The position numbers were made by a program, and so were the translations under genes. Below are positions 52,450 through 62,004 of a stretch of DNA of 64,000 nucleotides, in pieces; within the stretch, counting starts at the first letter, position 1, and each line of letters begins with the position of its first letter. Under the pieces are notes generated by a model. The model did no database searches. It had not been told where the DNA came from and worked only from the letters and a program-made list of their open reading frames with translations. Origin of the DNA: Dorea_D hominis (lineage in GTDB: Bacteria; Bacillota; Clostridia; Lachnospirales; Lachnospiraceae); NCBI RefSeq assembly GCF_014287705.1, contig NZ_JACOOY010000016.1:13206-77205 (forward strand). Direction: 5' to 3'.

Positions 52450-52832
52450 CTAACGGTTCCGGGGTGCATTCATATTTTTGAACAATTCTTTTAATTTTTG
52501 AAAGCTCTCTTCAGATAAATCATGTTCCATCTTACAAACCTCCTTTTGCGCCAGTTTATCATCAATTCCGGCTGAAACCAATAACTCATAAGAGAAGCAA
52601 TGTTTTTCATAAATTTCTTTCGCACATTCACTTCCTTTTTGAGTCAGACTAAAAATACCCTTGTCATCTTTTTGAACCATTTTCTCATCAATCAAAATTT
52701 TTACCATATTCGTAATACTTGGTTTACTGTATCCGAGAAAATCTGCAAGATTGATTGAACGTACCTCTGATAACTTTTTTGTAATAGATATAAAGCTTCT
52801 AAGTAATCTTCTGCTGATTCATGTAATGCCAT
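52450..52832 (-). pseudogene. DtxR/MntR-family metal-dependent regulator, frameshifted
   Basis: The start (MALHESAEDYLEALYLLQK) at 52832 follows GGAGG and matches DtxR/MntR. After a run of six A (52775-52780 on the plus strand) the frame is lost. The correct continuation (LSEVRSINLADFLGYSKPSITNMVKIL) lies in the next frame and runs to the stop at 52450, including the KMEHDLSEESFQKL dimer region. One missing A explains it. The metal ligands His and Glu of the primary site appear in the second frame. Confidence 0.8.
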
Positions 52833-53001
52833 TAAGCACCTCCTATCTTTTGCCTGACTAATTTTTTTTGATAAATTTCCTTTGAAAAACTATCTTACTG
52901 CGCCGGAACACAATATCTCTTATTTTGTTGCAACAGCAAAATGCAGTGAAAAACTATTATTATCCCTTATTTTTTTGTATGCAATTAATACATTAATTCA
53001 T

Positions 53002-53895
53002 TTAAGTGTCTTTAATGTATTCTTTTATCACTTCAAATATCTCTTTGTTTATTACTATATCCTTTTCGTTTTCAATCCTTGTAGGATAATGACCTCTATT
53101 CTTTTCCAACAAAAATTCAGCCTGGTTATTGATAACATCTTTCCGTAAACTATATAACGAATTATTTACTTCGACTTGATCATCTTTAGCCCCCTGTATA
53201 ATTAACACAGGTTTTTGATATTTATTAACGCCATCTTTTCCACTAAGTAATGCATACTTACCAAATTGAATCTTTTCAAATACAGCTATCCAAAACTGTA
53301 ATAAATATGCAAAACATTTCATTTTTTTTTGCATACACATTCTCACAAATTTATTTGGAACATCAAAGGCCGATATTATAATTGCCTTATTCAAATTTTC
53401 TTTCTGTATATTCAACAATGCCGCCACAGCATATGCACCTGTACTATGCCCAAATGCGATAATTTTATCTAGTCCTTGTTTTTTTAAATATAGTACAGCA
53501 TTTTGGGCATCTATAATAAACTGTGCAAATCCCTTTATATTTTCTCCTTCACTTTCACCACATCCTGTCATATCATAAGAAAATACAAGGTATCCACAGT
53601 TTATCAGTTCACATATTTCTGGCATATAAGCATTATACGTAACTCCATACCCATTCACAACCAAAACAACCTTATTATTAACTTTATTTTGATTAATTCC
53701 ATAGAAATATCCTGTTAATTTATTTTTTCCCGAATAAAATTCTATTTTTTTTCTTCTGGGAATATCTGATTTTTTATCCGCTTCACAAATATCTATTCTC
53801 TTTCCAAACTGCATACGATACATTATGAACGTAAGCAAAAAACTCAAAGCAAGAATAATAAATGCCAACAAGATAATAATAATTATTATTTTCAT
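53002..53895 (-). CDS. alpha/beta hydrolase, membrane-anchored
   Basis: A 297-residue protein with an N-terminal transmembrane helix (IIIIILLAFIILALSFLLTFIMY) and an alpha/beta hydrolase domain. The nucleophile is in FGHSTGAYAV, the oxyanion region is VVNGYGVTYNAYMPE, and the Asp and His are probably in GAKDDQVEV and KNRGHYPTR. The gene is clearly more AT-rich than the core genes, which suggests transfer. The substrate is unknown. The 160 bases between it and the regulator pseudogene contain no gene. Confidence 0.8.
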   Translation of the reverse strand: MKIIIIIILLAFIILALSFLLTFIMYRMQFGKRIDICEADKKSDIPRRKKIEFYSGKNKLTGYFYGINQNKVNNKVVLVVNGYGVTYNAYMPEICELINCGYLVFSYDMTGCGESEGENIKGFAQFIIDAQNAVLYLKKQGLDKIIAFGHSTGAYAVAALLNIQKENLNKAIIISAFDVPNKFVRMCMQKKMKCFAYLLQFWIAVFEKIQFGKYALLSGKDGVNKYQKPVLIIQGAKDDQVEVNNSLYSLRKDVINNQAEFLLEKNRGHYPTRIENEKDIVINKEIFEVIKEYIKDT

Positions 53896-53931
53896 GATAA
53901 CCTCTTACTAATATTTAGGTATGCCGTTTCA

Positions 53932-53982
53932 TTAGGAAAGCAAATTTTTCATTATTATAATTATAATTTTTTGCTTTCCTAA
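53932..53982. repeat. 13-base-pair inverted repeat with AT-rich centre
   Basis: TTAGGAAAGCAAA (53932-53944) and TTTGCTTTCCTAA (53970-53982) are perfect inverted copies separated by 25 AT-only or nearly AT-only bases. It lies just upstream of the hydrolase gene, so it may be an operator or a terminator-like stem. The following 250 bases to the ABC gene hold no gene or other signal that I can see. Confidence 0.5.
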
Positions 53983-54234
53983 AATACCAACGACATATTA
54001 AATTAATCCAAACTTAACACCGCACTCTGCAAGCAGTCATAATCCATAAACAAACAATGTGCAGAATACTCCTTGCATCTCAAGAACACAAATTGCACAA
54101 CAATGTTTATAAATGACTTTTTTAATCTTAATACATTATGCCAGAGAACACACAAAACCTCAAATCACTCCTATCAAATATTAACCAATGGTATTTTCTG
54201 AATATTGCGTTTTCCTGCAACTTCTTTTCGTAAT

Positions 54235-55983
54235 CTACTGAATTCTCCAACCTTCAGCCTGCTCACGAATACTAATAAAATCTCGATAGGTTCCTTTTTG
54301 TTTCAGTAATTCTTTATGAGTTCCTTTCTGCACTACCGTTCCTCCATCAATAACGAGAATCTGATCCGCATTTTCAATCGTCGCCAGTCTATGGGCAATC
54401 GTTATGATTGTTTTACCATGTGTCAGTGCGGAAATAGCCTCTTGAATCAAATGCTCATTCTCTGGGTCAATGCTGGCCGTGGCCTCATCCAAAATAACAA
54501 TCGGCGCATCTTTCAGCATGGCTCTGGCAATCGAAATCCGCTGCTTTTCACCGCCGGAAAGAGAAGAACCGCCCTCACCAATGACGGTATCATATCCATC
54601 TGGCAAGGCCATAATAAAGTCATGGCAGCGCGCTTTTTTTGCAGCGGCAATCATCTGTTCCTCTGAAGCGTTCGGGCTGCCGAATTTGATATTGTTACGG
54701 ATCGTATCCCGGAACAGATATACATTCTGGAACACCATACTGATATTTTTTAGTAAGCTGTCACAGGTAAATTCTCGAATATCTGTTTCTCCTAAAATGA
54801 TTTTTCCGGCGTCAACATCATAAAAGCGTGCAATCAGGCTGCACAGGGTAGACTTGCCGCTCCCGGAGGGACCTACAATCGCTGTTGTGGTATTCTGCGG
54901 AATCGTGAAATTCACATCATGCAATACAGTCCGTTTATCGTAACCAAAGGATACATCCTGAAAAGTAATGTCATACGAGGTCGGTGTAATATCTTTTCCG
55001 TCCTGGTCGATATATTCTGCATTTTCCAGAGCTTCCAGCTTATTCATAGCGGAATCTATAAGACCCAGCATGTGAGCCGCGTCGTTAATGTTTTCCACAC
55101 TTCCAAAGATTACGAAAGAAAACAGAACAAACATCAGGAAATAAGCAAGACTCATTTGCCCGTTAAGTGTCTGCCATGCACAGATAAACACAATCCCCAT
55201 AGATGCCAGTTTTAAGGAGAACAGATGCAAGCAGTTAAATGGCGTATAGCCTTTTTCTACTTTGATATGAATATTTTTCAAATCCGTATTTGCCTTGCGG
55301 AAACTTTCGATAGAAGCCCCTTCCTGTCCGAACGATTTAACGATGGACAGCCCGCGGATATATTCAATCGCAGAGCCAGACATATCCTCCATGGCCTGGT
55401 GCGTGATAGCAGCGGTCTTTTCACTATGCCTGCTGATACCATGTAAGGCCAATGAGGAAAAGGCAACGCCGACAACAGAAATCACTGCTGCGGCTGGACT
55501 CAGGAAAAGGAAACACAGGAGAATTGCAATAAACTTTGCATATCCGTTGATGATGATGTCAACCATCTTCATTCCCTGCAATTCAAGTGTGGATAGCTCC
55601 GTGGTAACACCTGTCAGAATATCGCCCACGCTGTTTTTGGAAAAATATCCCAGAGGAACCCTTTTCAGCACATCGCCTAAATGGATTCGCTGCCCTGCGG
55701 CTACTTCATAACCAATGCTTTCCTGCAACACCGCCCGCAAATAAGAGAGTAGAAAGTTAAGCGCAATCGAGCCAACAGTAATCCAAAGCGTCTGCCAGAT
55801 CAGGGAGGATTCTATTGTGTTGCCTGCCCAATAAGCTGCGATTGCTTTATCAAGGGCATAAGCGGCAGCCATTGTAGGGATCGCCGTAGACAGGCTGCTG
55901 AAAAAGGAAAAAACAGAGCCAAGATAGAGGCGTCCCTTATATTTCCCCGCCCATTTAATGATCCGTTTCATAGACTTAAACAT
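54235..55983 (-). CDS. ABC half-transporter, YbtP/Q-type (second of pair)
   Basis: A 582-residue ABC protein: six transmembrane helices, then an ATPase with VGPSGSGKSTLC (Walker A), SSLSGGEKQRISIARAM (signature) and PIVILDEATASID (Walker B). Together with the next gene upstream it resembles the paired half-transporters YbtP/YbtQ and related siderophore-type importers with exporter fold. The ATG at 55983 follows GGAGGTGG and overlaps the first ABC gene by eight bases. Confidence 0.88.
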   Translation of the reverse strand: MFKSMKRIIKWAGKYKGRLYLGSVFSFFSSLSTAIPTMAAAYALDKAIAAYWAGNTIESSLIWQTLWITVGSIALNFLLSYLRAVLQESIGYEVAAGQRIHLGDVLKRVPLGYFSKNSVGDILTGVTTELSTLELQGMKMVDIIINGYAKFIAILLCFLFLSPAAAVISVVGVAFSSLALHGISRHSEKTAAITHQAMEDMSGSAIEYIRGLSIVKSFGQEGASIESFRKANTDLKNIHIKVEKGYTPFNCLHLFSLKLASMGIVFICAWQTLNGQMSLAYFLMFVLFSFVIFGSVENINDAAHMLGLIDSAMNKLEALENAEYIDQDGKDITPTSYDITFQDVSFGYDKRTVLHDVNFTIPQNTTTAIVGPSGSGKSTLCSLIARFYDVDAGKIILGETDIREFTCDSLLKNISMVFQNVYLFRDTIRNNIKFGSPNASEEQMIAAAKKARCHDFIMALPDGYDTVIGEGGSSLSGGEKQRISIARAMLKDAPIVILDEATASIDPENEHLIQEAISALTHGKTIITIAHRLATIENADQILVIDGGTVVQKGTHKELLKQKGTYRDFISIREQAEGWRIQ

Positions 55984-57757
55984 GAGCGACCACCTCCTTC
56001 TTTTCACTCACAGACCAATTCTTCGCCCCGATGTGGGCTTTCCACATATCCGCATACAGCGGACACCGCTTCAACAATTCTCCCTGCTTTCCGCAATCCA
56101 CAATCCGGCCTTTTTTCAACACGACAATCTGATCTGCGTTCTGAATGGTGGAAAGGCGGTGGGCGATCACAAGAAGAGTTTTACCCTTTGATAACGCCAT
56201 GATAGATTTCTGAATTTTATCTTCGTTCTGCGGGTCAGTAAATGCTGTCGCTTCATCCAAAATAACAATCGGGGCATTTTTGAGGATCGCCCTCGCAATC
56301 GCAATTCGCTGTTTTTCGCCGCCGGACAGCCTCTTTCCGGCATCACCGGCAGGGGTATCATATCCTTTGTCCAAACGCACAATAAATTCATCACAGCAGG
56401 CCTCTTTCGCCGCCGCATATACTTCTTCATCTGTGGCGTTTGGATTTCCAAGACGGATGTTTTCTTTCAGGGAGCAATTAAACAGGAAGTTATCCTGCGT
56501 CACAAAACTGACCAGTTCGGAAAGCTGGCGTATAGACAACTCTTTGATATTCTTCCCCCCAATGGTAATGTTGCCACCTGTCACGTCCCAAAACCTTGCA
56601 ATCAGACGGGCAATCGTTGATTTACCGCCGCCAGACGGTCCTACAAGTGCCGTAAAACTTCCCTCTGGCAATTCCAAGTTCACATCATGCAGTACTTCAT
56701 TTTGCTCGGAGCCGTCATAGGAAAAGGTTACATGCTCCAACACAATATCATTGCGGGGTATGGATACGATTTTCCCTGAATCCGGCAGCATAGGCAGGTT
56801 CAAAAGTTCATTTGCCGCCTCTACTGCATATTCCATAGACTTTGCTTCGTTAATGAAAGTGGTTGCTTTCATCAACGGCCCAACAATGCTGAGAGAAAGA
56901 ATAATCCCCATTGCAAGCTCTGCGGGGGAAATACTTCCATTCTGTACCAGCAGAAGGCCGACAGGAAGAACCCCCAGTAACGTTGTTGGCATAATCGCCA
57001 TCATCAGGTTCATCGTTTTCCATGTGCTCTTAAACCATGCCAGGGTAAACTCTTTGAACGACTGGACAGCATTAACAAATTTTTCATAGGAACTTGTGCT
57101 TTGATTAAAAGCCTTTACAACCTCGATGCCTTCCACATACTCAATAATAATACTGTTGACATGGTTATTTGCCTCCATATAAGCGGCGTACTGACTGTTA
57201 TAATTCCTCATAAGGAAAAACATAGGAATCATGGCCAGCACCGGAGCAATCAGAACCGCCAATCCCATGCGCCAGTCAATGACCATCATCCAGGTAAAAA
57301 TTGCAACAGGGAGTAGGAGGTTAGAAGTCAATTCCGGGATCATGTGTGCCAAAGGCGGCTCTAAATCCTCCACCTTATCCATGATGATATTTTTCAGATA
57401 GCCGATTCGCCGCCCCATCACTTCGCCGAGAGGCGCTTTCATCAGCCGGTCCGCAATTTTAAGCCGGATTCCTTCCAAAATGGTATAGGCTGAAATATGC
57501 GCCAGGATCGTAGAGATTCCATGGCAGGCAACCCGCAGCAGGTAGCCCGCTGCTCCAACCAGACACCAAATCAGAATGCCATTCAGGGTCACATTCTGAT
57601 TGATAAATGCCAGCAGGATTTCATATACAGCCCAAAAAGGAATAAACCCTCCTGCAACGCTCAGAATGGCGCAGAATACCGAAAGAGCCATTTTCCCCTT
57701 GCATGGTGCGGCAAAGGAAAACAGAATTTTCACCCAATTATCTTTTTGCTGCTTCAT
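55976..57757 (-). CDS. ABC half-transporter, YbtP/Q-type (first of pair)
   Basis: A 593-residue ABC protein with six helices and ATPase motifs VGPSGGGKST, RLSGGEKQRIAIARAI and PIVILDEATAFTD. It belongs with its partner to an operon that also has an ECF S component, EcfT, a double ATPase and AraC. The IS110 insertion upstream now separates it from those genes, so expression may have changed. The ATG at 57757 follows GAGGTG. Confidence 0.88.
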   Translation of the reverse strand: MKQQKDNWVKILFSFAAPCKGKMALSVFCAILSVAGGFIPFWAVYEILLAFINQNVTLNGILIWCLVGAAGYLLRVACHGISTILAHISAYTILEGIRLKIADRLMKAPLGEVMGRRIGYLKNIIMDKVEDLEPPLAHMIPELTSNLLLPVAIFTWMMVIDWRMGLAVLIAPVLAMIPMFFLMRNYNSQYAAYMEANNHVNSIIIEYVEGIEVVKAFNQSTSSYEKFVNAVQSFKEFTLAWFKSTWKTMNLMMAIMPTTLLGVLPVGLLLVQNGSISPAELAMGIILSLSIVGPLMKATTFINEAKSMEYAVEAANELLNLPMLPDSGKIVSIPRNDIVLEHVTFSYDGSEQNEVLHDVNLELPEGSFTALVGPSGGGKSTIARLIARFWDVTGGNITIGGKNIKELSIRQLSELVSFVTQDNFLFNCSLKENIRLGNPNATDEEVYAAAKEACCDEFIVRLDKGYDTPAGDAGKRLSGGEKQRIAIARAILKNAPIVILDEATAFTDPQNEDKIQKSIMALSKGKTLLVIAHRLSTIQNADQIVVLKKGRIVDCGKQGELLKRCPLYADMWKAHIGAKNWSVSEKKEVVAHV

Positions 57758-57799
57758 TACAATCACCTCGTATTATAAAGTAGTAGTTTTTATAGACCC

Positions 57800-58050
57800 T
57801 CTCCAAGGTCTTCATAACTATTAAGGTCATAGTCTATTCTTTACCTCTTCTGCAGGTTCGACTATGATATATAAGATGCTGTGGATTGGTTTCAATCACC
57901 TACCACTTGATGGTTTTAGGAAGGCTCCAACCACAGTCTCTTTGTTCATTTGTTAATCAGTTAGATACCGCATGACGGTTTATTTAGAACGAGGATACAA
58001 TCGCAAGGAGCACCCTGTGGTTCTAAAACAGCATTAATACATTTCAAAGG
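57800..58050 (+). ncRNA. probable bridge RNA region of the IS110 element
   Basis: Established knowledge: IS110-group elements encode a bridge RNA in the noncoding end upstream of the recombinase, which pairs with both target and donor DNA. Here a gene-free stretch with several short possible stems lies upstream of the recombinase and is too long for a simple leader. The RNA limits and its two guide loops were not resolved. Confidence 0.45.
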
Positions 58051-58058
58051 AGATTATT

Positions 58059-59234
58059 ATGATTTATGTAGGAATTGATGTCGCTAAGGATAAGCATGAT
58101 TGCTTTATCACCAACTCTGATGGAGAAGTGTTGTTTAAACCATTTACCATTACTAACAACCTAGATGGTTTCAATGAACTTTATCAAAAAATTGAATCTG
58201 TTACGGAAGATGCAACAAAAGTAAAAGTAGGACTGGAAGCCACTGGACACTATAGTTACAATCTTCTCGGATATCTCATTGATAAAGGTTTGGCCGCCTA
58301 TGTTATCAATCCGTTACATACCAATCTGTACAGAAAAAGTCTAAGCCTTAGACAGACGAAAACGGATAAAGTAGATGCCCGCACGATTGCTTCCATGCTC
58401 ATGTCTGATGTGAACTTAAAGTCCTACTCAGACATATCTTACCATAACGAAGAGCTAAAGTCATTAACTCGTTATCGTTTTGATAAAGTAAAAGAACGTG
58501 CCAAGCTAAAGTCTTCCGTCTCAAGACTTGTCTGTATCTTATTCCCTGAATTAGAAAAGCTTGTGCCAACACTTCATATGGCATCTGTTTATTCAATGCT
58601 TTCTGAATTTCCCGGTGCTAAGCACGTAGCCAGCGCACATCTTACCAGACTTACAAATCTTCTTTCGGAAGCTTCAAAAGGTCGATATAGTAAAGATACT
58701 GCCATTACTTTCAGAGAAGCTGCAAGGGCTTCTATTGGCTCAAATATGCCAGCTAAATCACTTGAACTAAAACACACCATCAAGTTGATTCAGGAACTTG
58801 ATTCCGAGATTGATGAAATCGAAAATGAAATCAAAGTCATCATGGATGAAATCAACTCACCGATTCTTAGTATTCCTGGAATTAATTATCGCATGGGTGC
58901 TATGATCATTGCCGAGATTGGTGACTTCAGTCGTTTTGATTCTCCTGATAAAATCTTAGCTTATGCTGGATTCTCACCATCAACATATCAATCCGGACAA
59001 CTGGATGGTGCTTACGCACATATGGAAAAACGTGGTTCCAGATACCTGCGATACGCTTTGTACAATGCCGCCAAGTATGTCTGCCACTGGGATCCAACAT
59101 TTGCAGGGTATCTTGCCAAGAAACGAGCTGAAGGCAAGCACTATAACGTTGCCATATCACATGCTGTAAAAAAGCTGGTTCGAGTGATTTATCATCTTGA
59201 AAAAACAAAGCAACAATACATCAAAGTAGCTTAA
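58059..59234 (+). CDS. IS110-family transposase (DEDD recombinase)
   Basis: A 391-residue protein starting MIYVGIDVAKDKHDC. The RuvC-like DEDD residues appear to be Asp7, Glu60 (VGLEATGHY), Asp103 and Asp106 (KTDKVDAR). A coiled coil follows, then the Tnp2/transposase-20 domain with SIPGINYRMGAMIIAEIGDFSRF and GFSPSTYQSG holding the conserved Ser. AAAGGAG precedes the ATG. It is intact. Confidence 0.93.
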   Translation: MIYVGIDVAKDKHDCFITNSDGEVLFKPFTITNNLDGFNELYQKIESVTEDATKVKVGLEATGHYSYNLLGYLIDKGLAAYVINPLHTNLYRKSLSLRQTKTDKVDARTIASMLMSDVNLKSYSDISYHNEELKSLTRYRFDKVKERAKLKSSVSRLVCILFPELEKLVPTLHMASVYSMLSEFPGAKHVASAHLTRLTNLLSEASKGRYSKDTAITFREAARASIGSNMPAKSLELKHTIKLIQELDSEIDEIENEIKVIMDEINSPILSIPGINYRMGAMIIAEIGDFSRFDSPDKILAYAGFSPSTYQSGQLDGAYAHMEKRGSRYLRYALYNAAKYVCHWDPTFAGYLAKKRAEGKHYNVAISHAVKKLVRVIYHLEKTKQQYIKVA

Positions 59235-59260
59235 TCAATTTTAATTCGATACTCCTTTTT

Positions 59261-59286
59261 GAGCACCTGTCACGATGCTCTTTTTG
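59261..59286 (+). terminator. terminator of the transposase gene
   Basis: GAGCA (59261-59265) and TGCTC (59276-59280) with five T after them, 27 bases behind the transposase stop. A further inverted repeat GAACTC/GAGTTC lies at 59310-59326, near the probable right end of the element. Confidence 0.6.
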
Positions 59287-59423
59287 TCATGCAGTTTTCA
59301 AGGTTCATGGAACTCTAACTGAGTTCAAAATATATCTAAAATACATTTCTGTATTTTATTCAAAAAATATCATTTTAAGGCTTGACTTTTAATAGTTAGT
59401 CTTCCTTCTTTTTAGTCAGCAAA

Positions 59424-59457
59424 GAAAAAAGGATGGGTAGTCTTTGCTAACCATCCT
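59424..59457 (-). terminator. terminator of the ECF-AraC transcription unit
   Basis: AGGATGG (59430-59436) pairs with CCATCCT (59451-59457), followed on the minus strand by six T. It lies between the AraC gene and the IS element. Confidence 0.75.
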
Positions 59458-59512
59458 CATTGTAGCAGTATTCAATTCTTCTTTCCTCTCCAAAACGGCA
59501 TTTATGCACCAT

Positions 59513-60465
59513 TTAGAAAAAAGATTTTCGGTACTCCATAGGCGTTTGTCCCATCACCTGACGAAAGGCCGTTGCAAATTTACTGGGACTTTCATATCCG
59601 ACAGCCCCGGCAATTTCTGCAATCCCCTTTTTGGAATCCTGCCTGAGCATTGTAGCAGCGATATTCATTCGATAACGGCGAAGATAAGAATACATGGAAT
59701 CTCCGTAAACCTCTTTGAAACAGTTTTTCATGCCCGTCAATGAAATCTGGAACCGTTCAGCCAATTCATCCATTGTATAATGCTCTTGCAAATCCGTTGT
59801 AATCAGGTCGTGGATTGCTTTTATTTTCTCTACCTGCCCTTTATAAAAATAAGGACGTTCCTCTTTGGACTCGGAAATTTGCAAAGCGTCCAGATACAAA
59901 AGTAGTTCCAGTGCCTTTACTTTATAGTAGTCTCCTTTGATTTGCTGCGGGACAAAGTAAAGTTCTGAAAAAATATGTTCAATTCCCGGCTCATTATGAA
60001 TAACAAACGGTTTCTTGTCGTTACAATACTTCTTTTGAAGTTCATATAAATCAACCGAAAACCCGCCAAAAAAATCTCTGAGGGCTGGCACAGCAATTTC
60101 CAAATCAAACCCGAGCGTCATCCCGTGGTAATGGCAAAGCGGAAAGCAAACTCGTCCCGAATGGAAACGCCTGTTATCAACTCGCATTTCATGCTCCTGT
60201 AAATAGCCATAAGCATGATTGCCAATTTCGTTTTCGATTCGTCCCTCCCGGCAATGGTCGATATAGAGAAGCGAACTGCCTGTACTACTCTGAAAATGAG
60301 AAACGCATTCTTTTAGATGCATATCACTATACATCACAAAAGCGCCATCAAAAATTTTGTGAGCTGTCATTGTCCCTTCGCCGCTTTCGTCAAAAATTTG
60401 CAGGACAACACAATCCTCAGTTTCAATGACATTTTTTACATTTGATCCGCAATTTATTTTACCAT
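59513..60465 (-). pseudogene. AraC-family regulator with probable frameshift near the start
   Basis: The frame from the ATG at 60370 gives 285 residues with a C-terminal AraC HTH (MDELAERFQISLTGMKNCFKEVYGDSMYSYLRRYRMNIAATMLRQ, then GYESPSKFATAFRQVMGQTPMEYR). The same frame stays open upstream for about 30 codons (VIETEDCVVLQIFDESGEG) that look like family sequence but have no start. An ATG at 60463-60465 overlaps the stop of the ATPase gene (TGATG) and joins this frame if one base is added to the T4 run at 60457-60460. So either it is frameshifted or translation uses the weaker internal ATG. Confidence 0.7.
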
Positions 60466-62000
60466 CAAACAGTTTGATTTCCGCCGCCCCCTTCCAGTAT
60501 AAAGAAGTTTAATAGCCGTTCTCGTCCTTCCATATCCCAGAGGGAATAGCTTTCTTCCAGCATTCCGTTTTCCAGATGAATCACATGATTGCAGCATCTG
60601 AGTATAAATTCAGGATCATGGGTCACAATCACAATGGTTTTTCCTGAATCGGCAAGTCCTTTGACCGAATCGGCCACCTGCCTCATATGAAAGAGATCAA
60701 GGCCGCTGGTAGGTTCGTCAAATAGTATAACCGGACGTTCAGAGGCAATCGCAGAAGCAATCGCCACACGTTGTTTTTGCCCTCCCGAAAGCCCCATCGG
60801 ATGGCAGGCTTTGTACGGGAGCAAATCCATTTCTGTCAAGATAGCCTCTGCCTTTGCCACATTTTCAGGCGATTCATCGGAATCTTTCCCCGGCATACTT
60901 AACAGGACTTCCTCTAAAACGCTCTCCGTAAAAAGCTGATGATTTACATCCTGCATGACCATATAGCATAGCTTCAGCCGCTGTTTGCTTGAATAGGAAG
61001 TACCTTCTTTTTCGAGGATACCTTTACATCTTTTTTCCAATCCGCATAAGCAACGGGATAGTGTCGTTTTTCCGGCTCCATTGTGCCCGATGACCGCCGT
61101 TACATTTCCAGCAGGAAGCTCTATATTTTCCAGAGAAAGCGTTTCCGGCTGTTTCTTGTATGCGAAATGGAAGTGGTTCAGTTTCCATATCCCCTGCCCT
61201 GAATGTAGACTGGCAGGCTCAATGTCTGCAAACTCACCCAGGCCAAGAGGCCGTAATCCCATTTTAGCTTTTTCCGCCGCCGGAATCAACTGAAATTCCG
61301 GCAAAGTATAATCCCCTTGTATTTCCCCGTCGCTTAAATATATGATCCTATCTGCCAGATCATAAAGATAGTAGAGCCGGTGCTCCGCAATAATAATTGT
61401 TTTGCCCTGTGACTTCAATATTTTTAACAGTTTCCGAAAATCAGCGATGGAATAGGCGTCAAGGTTGGAAGATGGCTCGTCCAAAACAAATACATCCGGT
61501 TCCACAGCGGCGGCAGATCCACAGGCGATTTTTTGCTTTTCCCCACCGGAAAGGGAGAAAACACTTCTGTCCAGTAGATTTGTAAGGTTCAACTGCTCTG
61601 AGACCAGTTTTACCCGCTTTCGGATTTCTGCTTCTTCCAATCCATGGTTTTCACATCCAAAGGCAATTTCGCTGGTCGTATCCACATTAAAAAATTGAGA
61701 ACGTGGATTCTGAAAAACAGAACCCACTTTTTTTGATATATCAAATAACGACAGGCTACTCATATCTTTGCCATCGAGTATGACTCTACCTTCCAGCTTG
61801 CCATCGTAATAGTGCGGAATCAGGCCATTAAACAAACGAGTTAATGTAGTTTTTCCGCATCCTGATGTTCCGCAGAGCAACACGAAATCTCCATCATTAA
61901 TAGACAGGTCTATATTTTTCAGCGTTCCATGTACTTCACGTTCTCCGTCGATACTTTCATTTGAAGGGTAGGAAAAAGAAACTTTTTTACATTCAATCAT
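60465..62000 (-). CDS. energy-coupling factor ABC transporter, double ATPase
   Basis: A 511-residue protein with two ATPase domains. The first has CGTSGCGKTTLTR, FSLSGGEKQKIACG and DVFVLDEPSSNLD; the second has IGHNGAGKTTLSR, GLSGGQKQRVAIASAI and PVILFDEPTSGLD. This is the fused form of EcfA1/EcfA2. It powers an ECF importer with the T and S components encoded upstream. The ATG at 62000 has GGAGG seven bases before it. Confidence 0.9.
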   Translation of the reverse strand: MIECKKVSFSYPSNESIDGEREVHGTLKNIDLSINDGDFVLLCGTSGCGKTTLTRLFNGLIPHYYDGKLEGRVILDGKDMSSLSLFDISKKVGSVFQNPRSQFFNVDTTSEIAFGCENHGLEEAEIRKRVKLVSEQLNLTNLLDRSVFSLSGGEKQKIACGSAAAVEPDVFVLDEPSSNLDAYSIADFRKLLKILKSQGKTIIIAEHRLYYLYDLADRIIYLSDGEIQGDYTLPEFQLIPAAEKAKMGLRPLGLGEFADIEPASLHSGQGIWKLNHFHFAYKKQPETLSLENIELPAGNVTAVIGHNGAGKTTLSRCLCGLEKRCKGILEKEGTSYSSKQRLKLCYMVMQDVNHQLFTESVLEEVLLSMPGKDSDESPENVAKAEAILTEMDLLPYKACHPMGLSGGQKQRVAIASAIASERPVILFDEPTSGLDLFHMRQVADSVKGLADSGKTIVIVTHDPEFILRCCNHVIHLENGMLEESYSLWDMEGRERLLNFFILEGGGGNQTV

Positions 62001-62004
62001 AATC

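Larger units (their letters stand above)
57790..59330 (+). mobile_element. IS110-family insertion sequence (limits approximate)
   Basis: An IS110-type recombinase gene with a noncoding stretch of about 270 bases before it and about 100 after it interrupts an operon that otherwise runs on the minus strand. The left limit must lie after 57,772 (ribosome binding site of the ABC gene) and the right limit before 59,424 (terminator of the AraC gene). IS110 elements make no clear terminal repeats or target duplications, so the exact ends cannot be fixed by eye. Confidence 0.75.
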
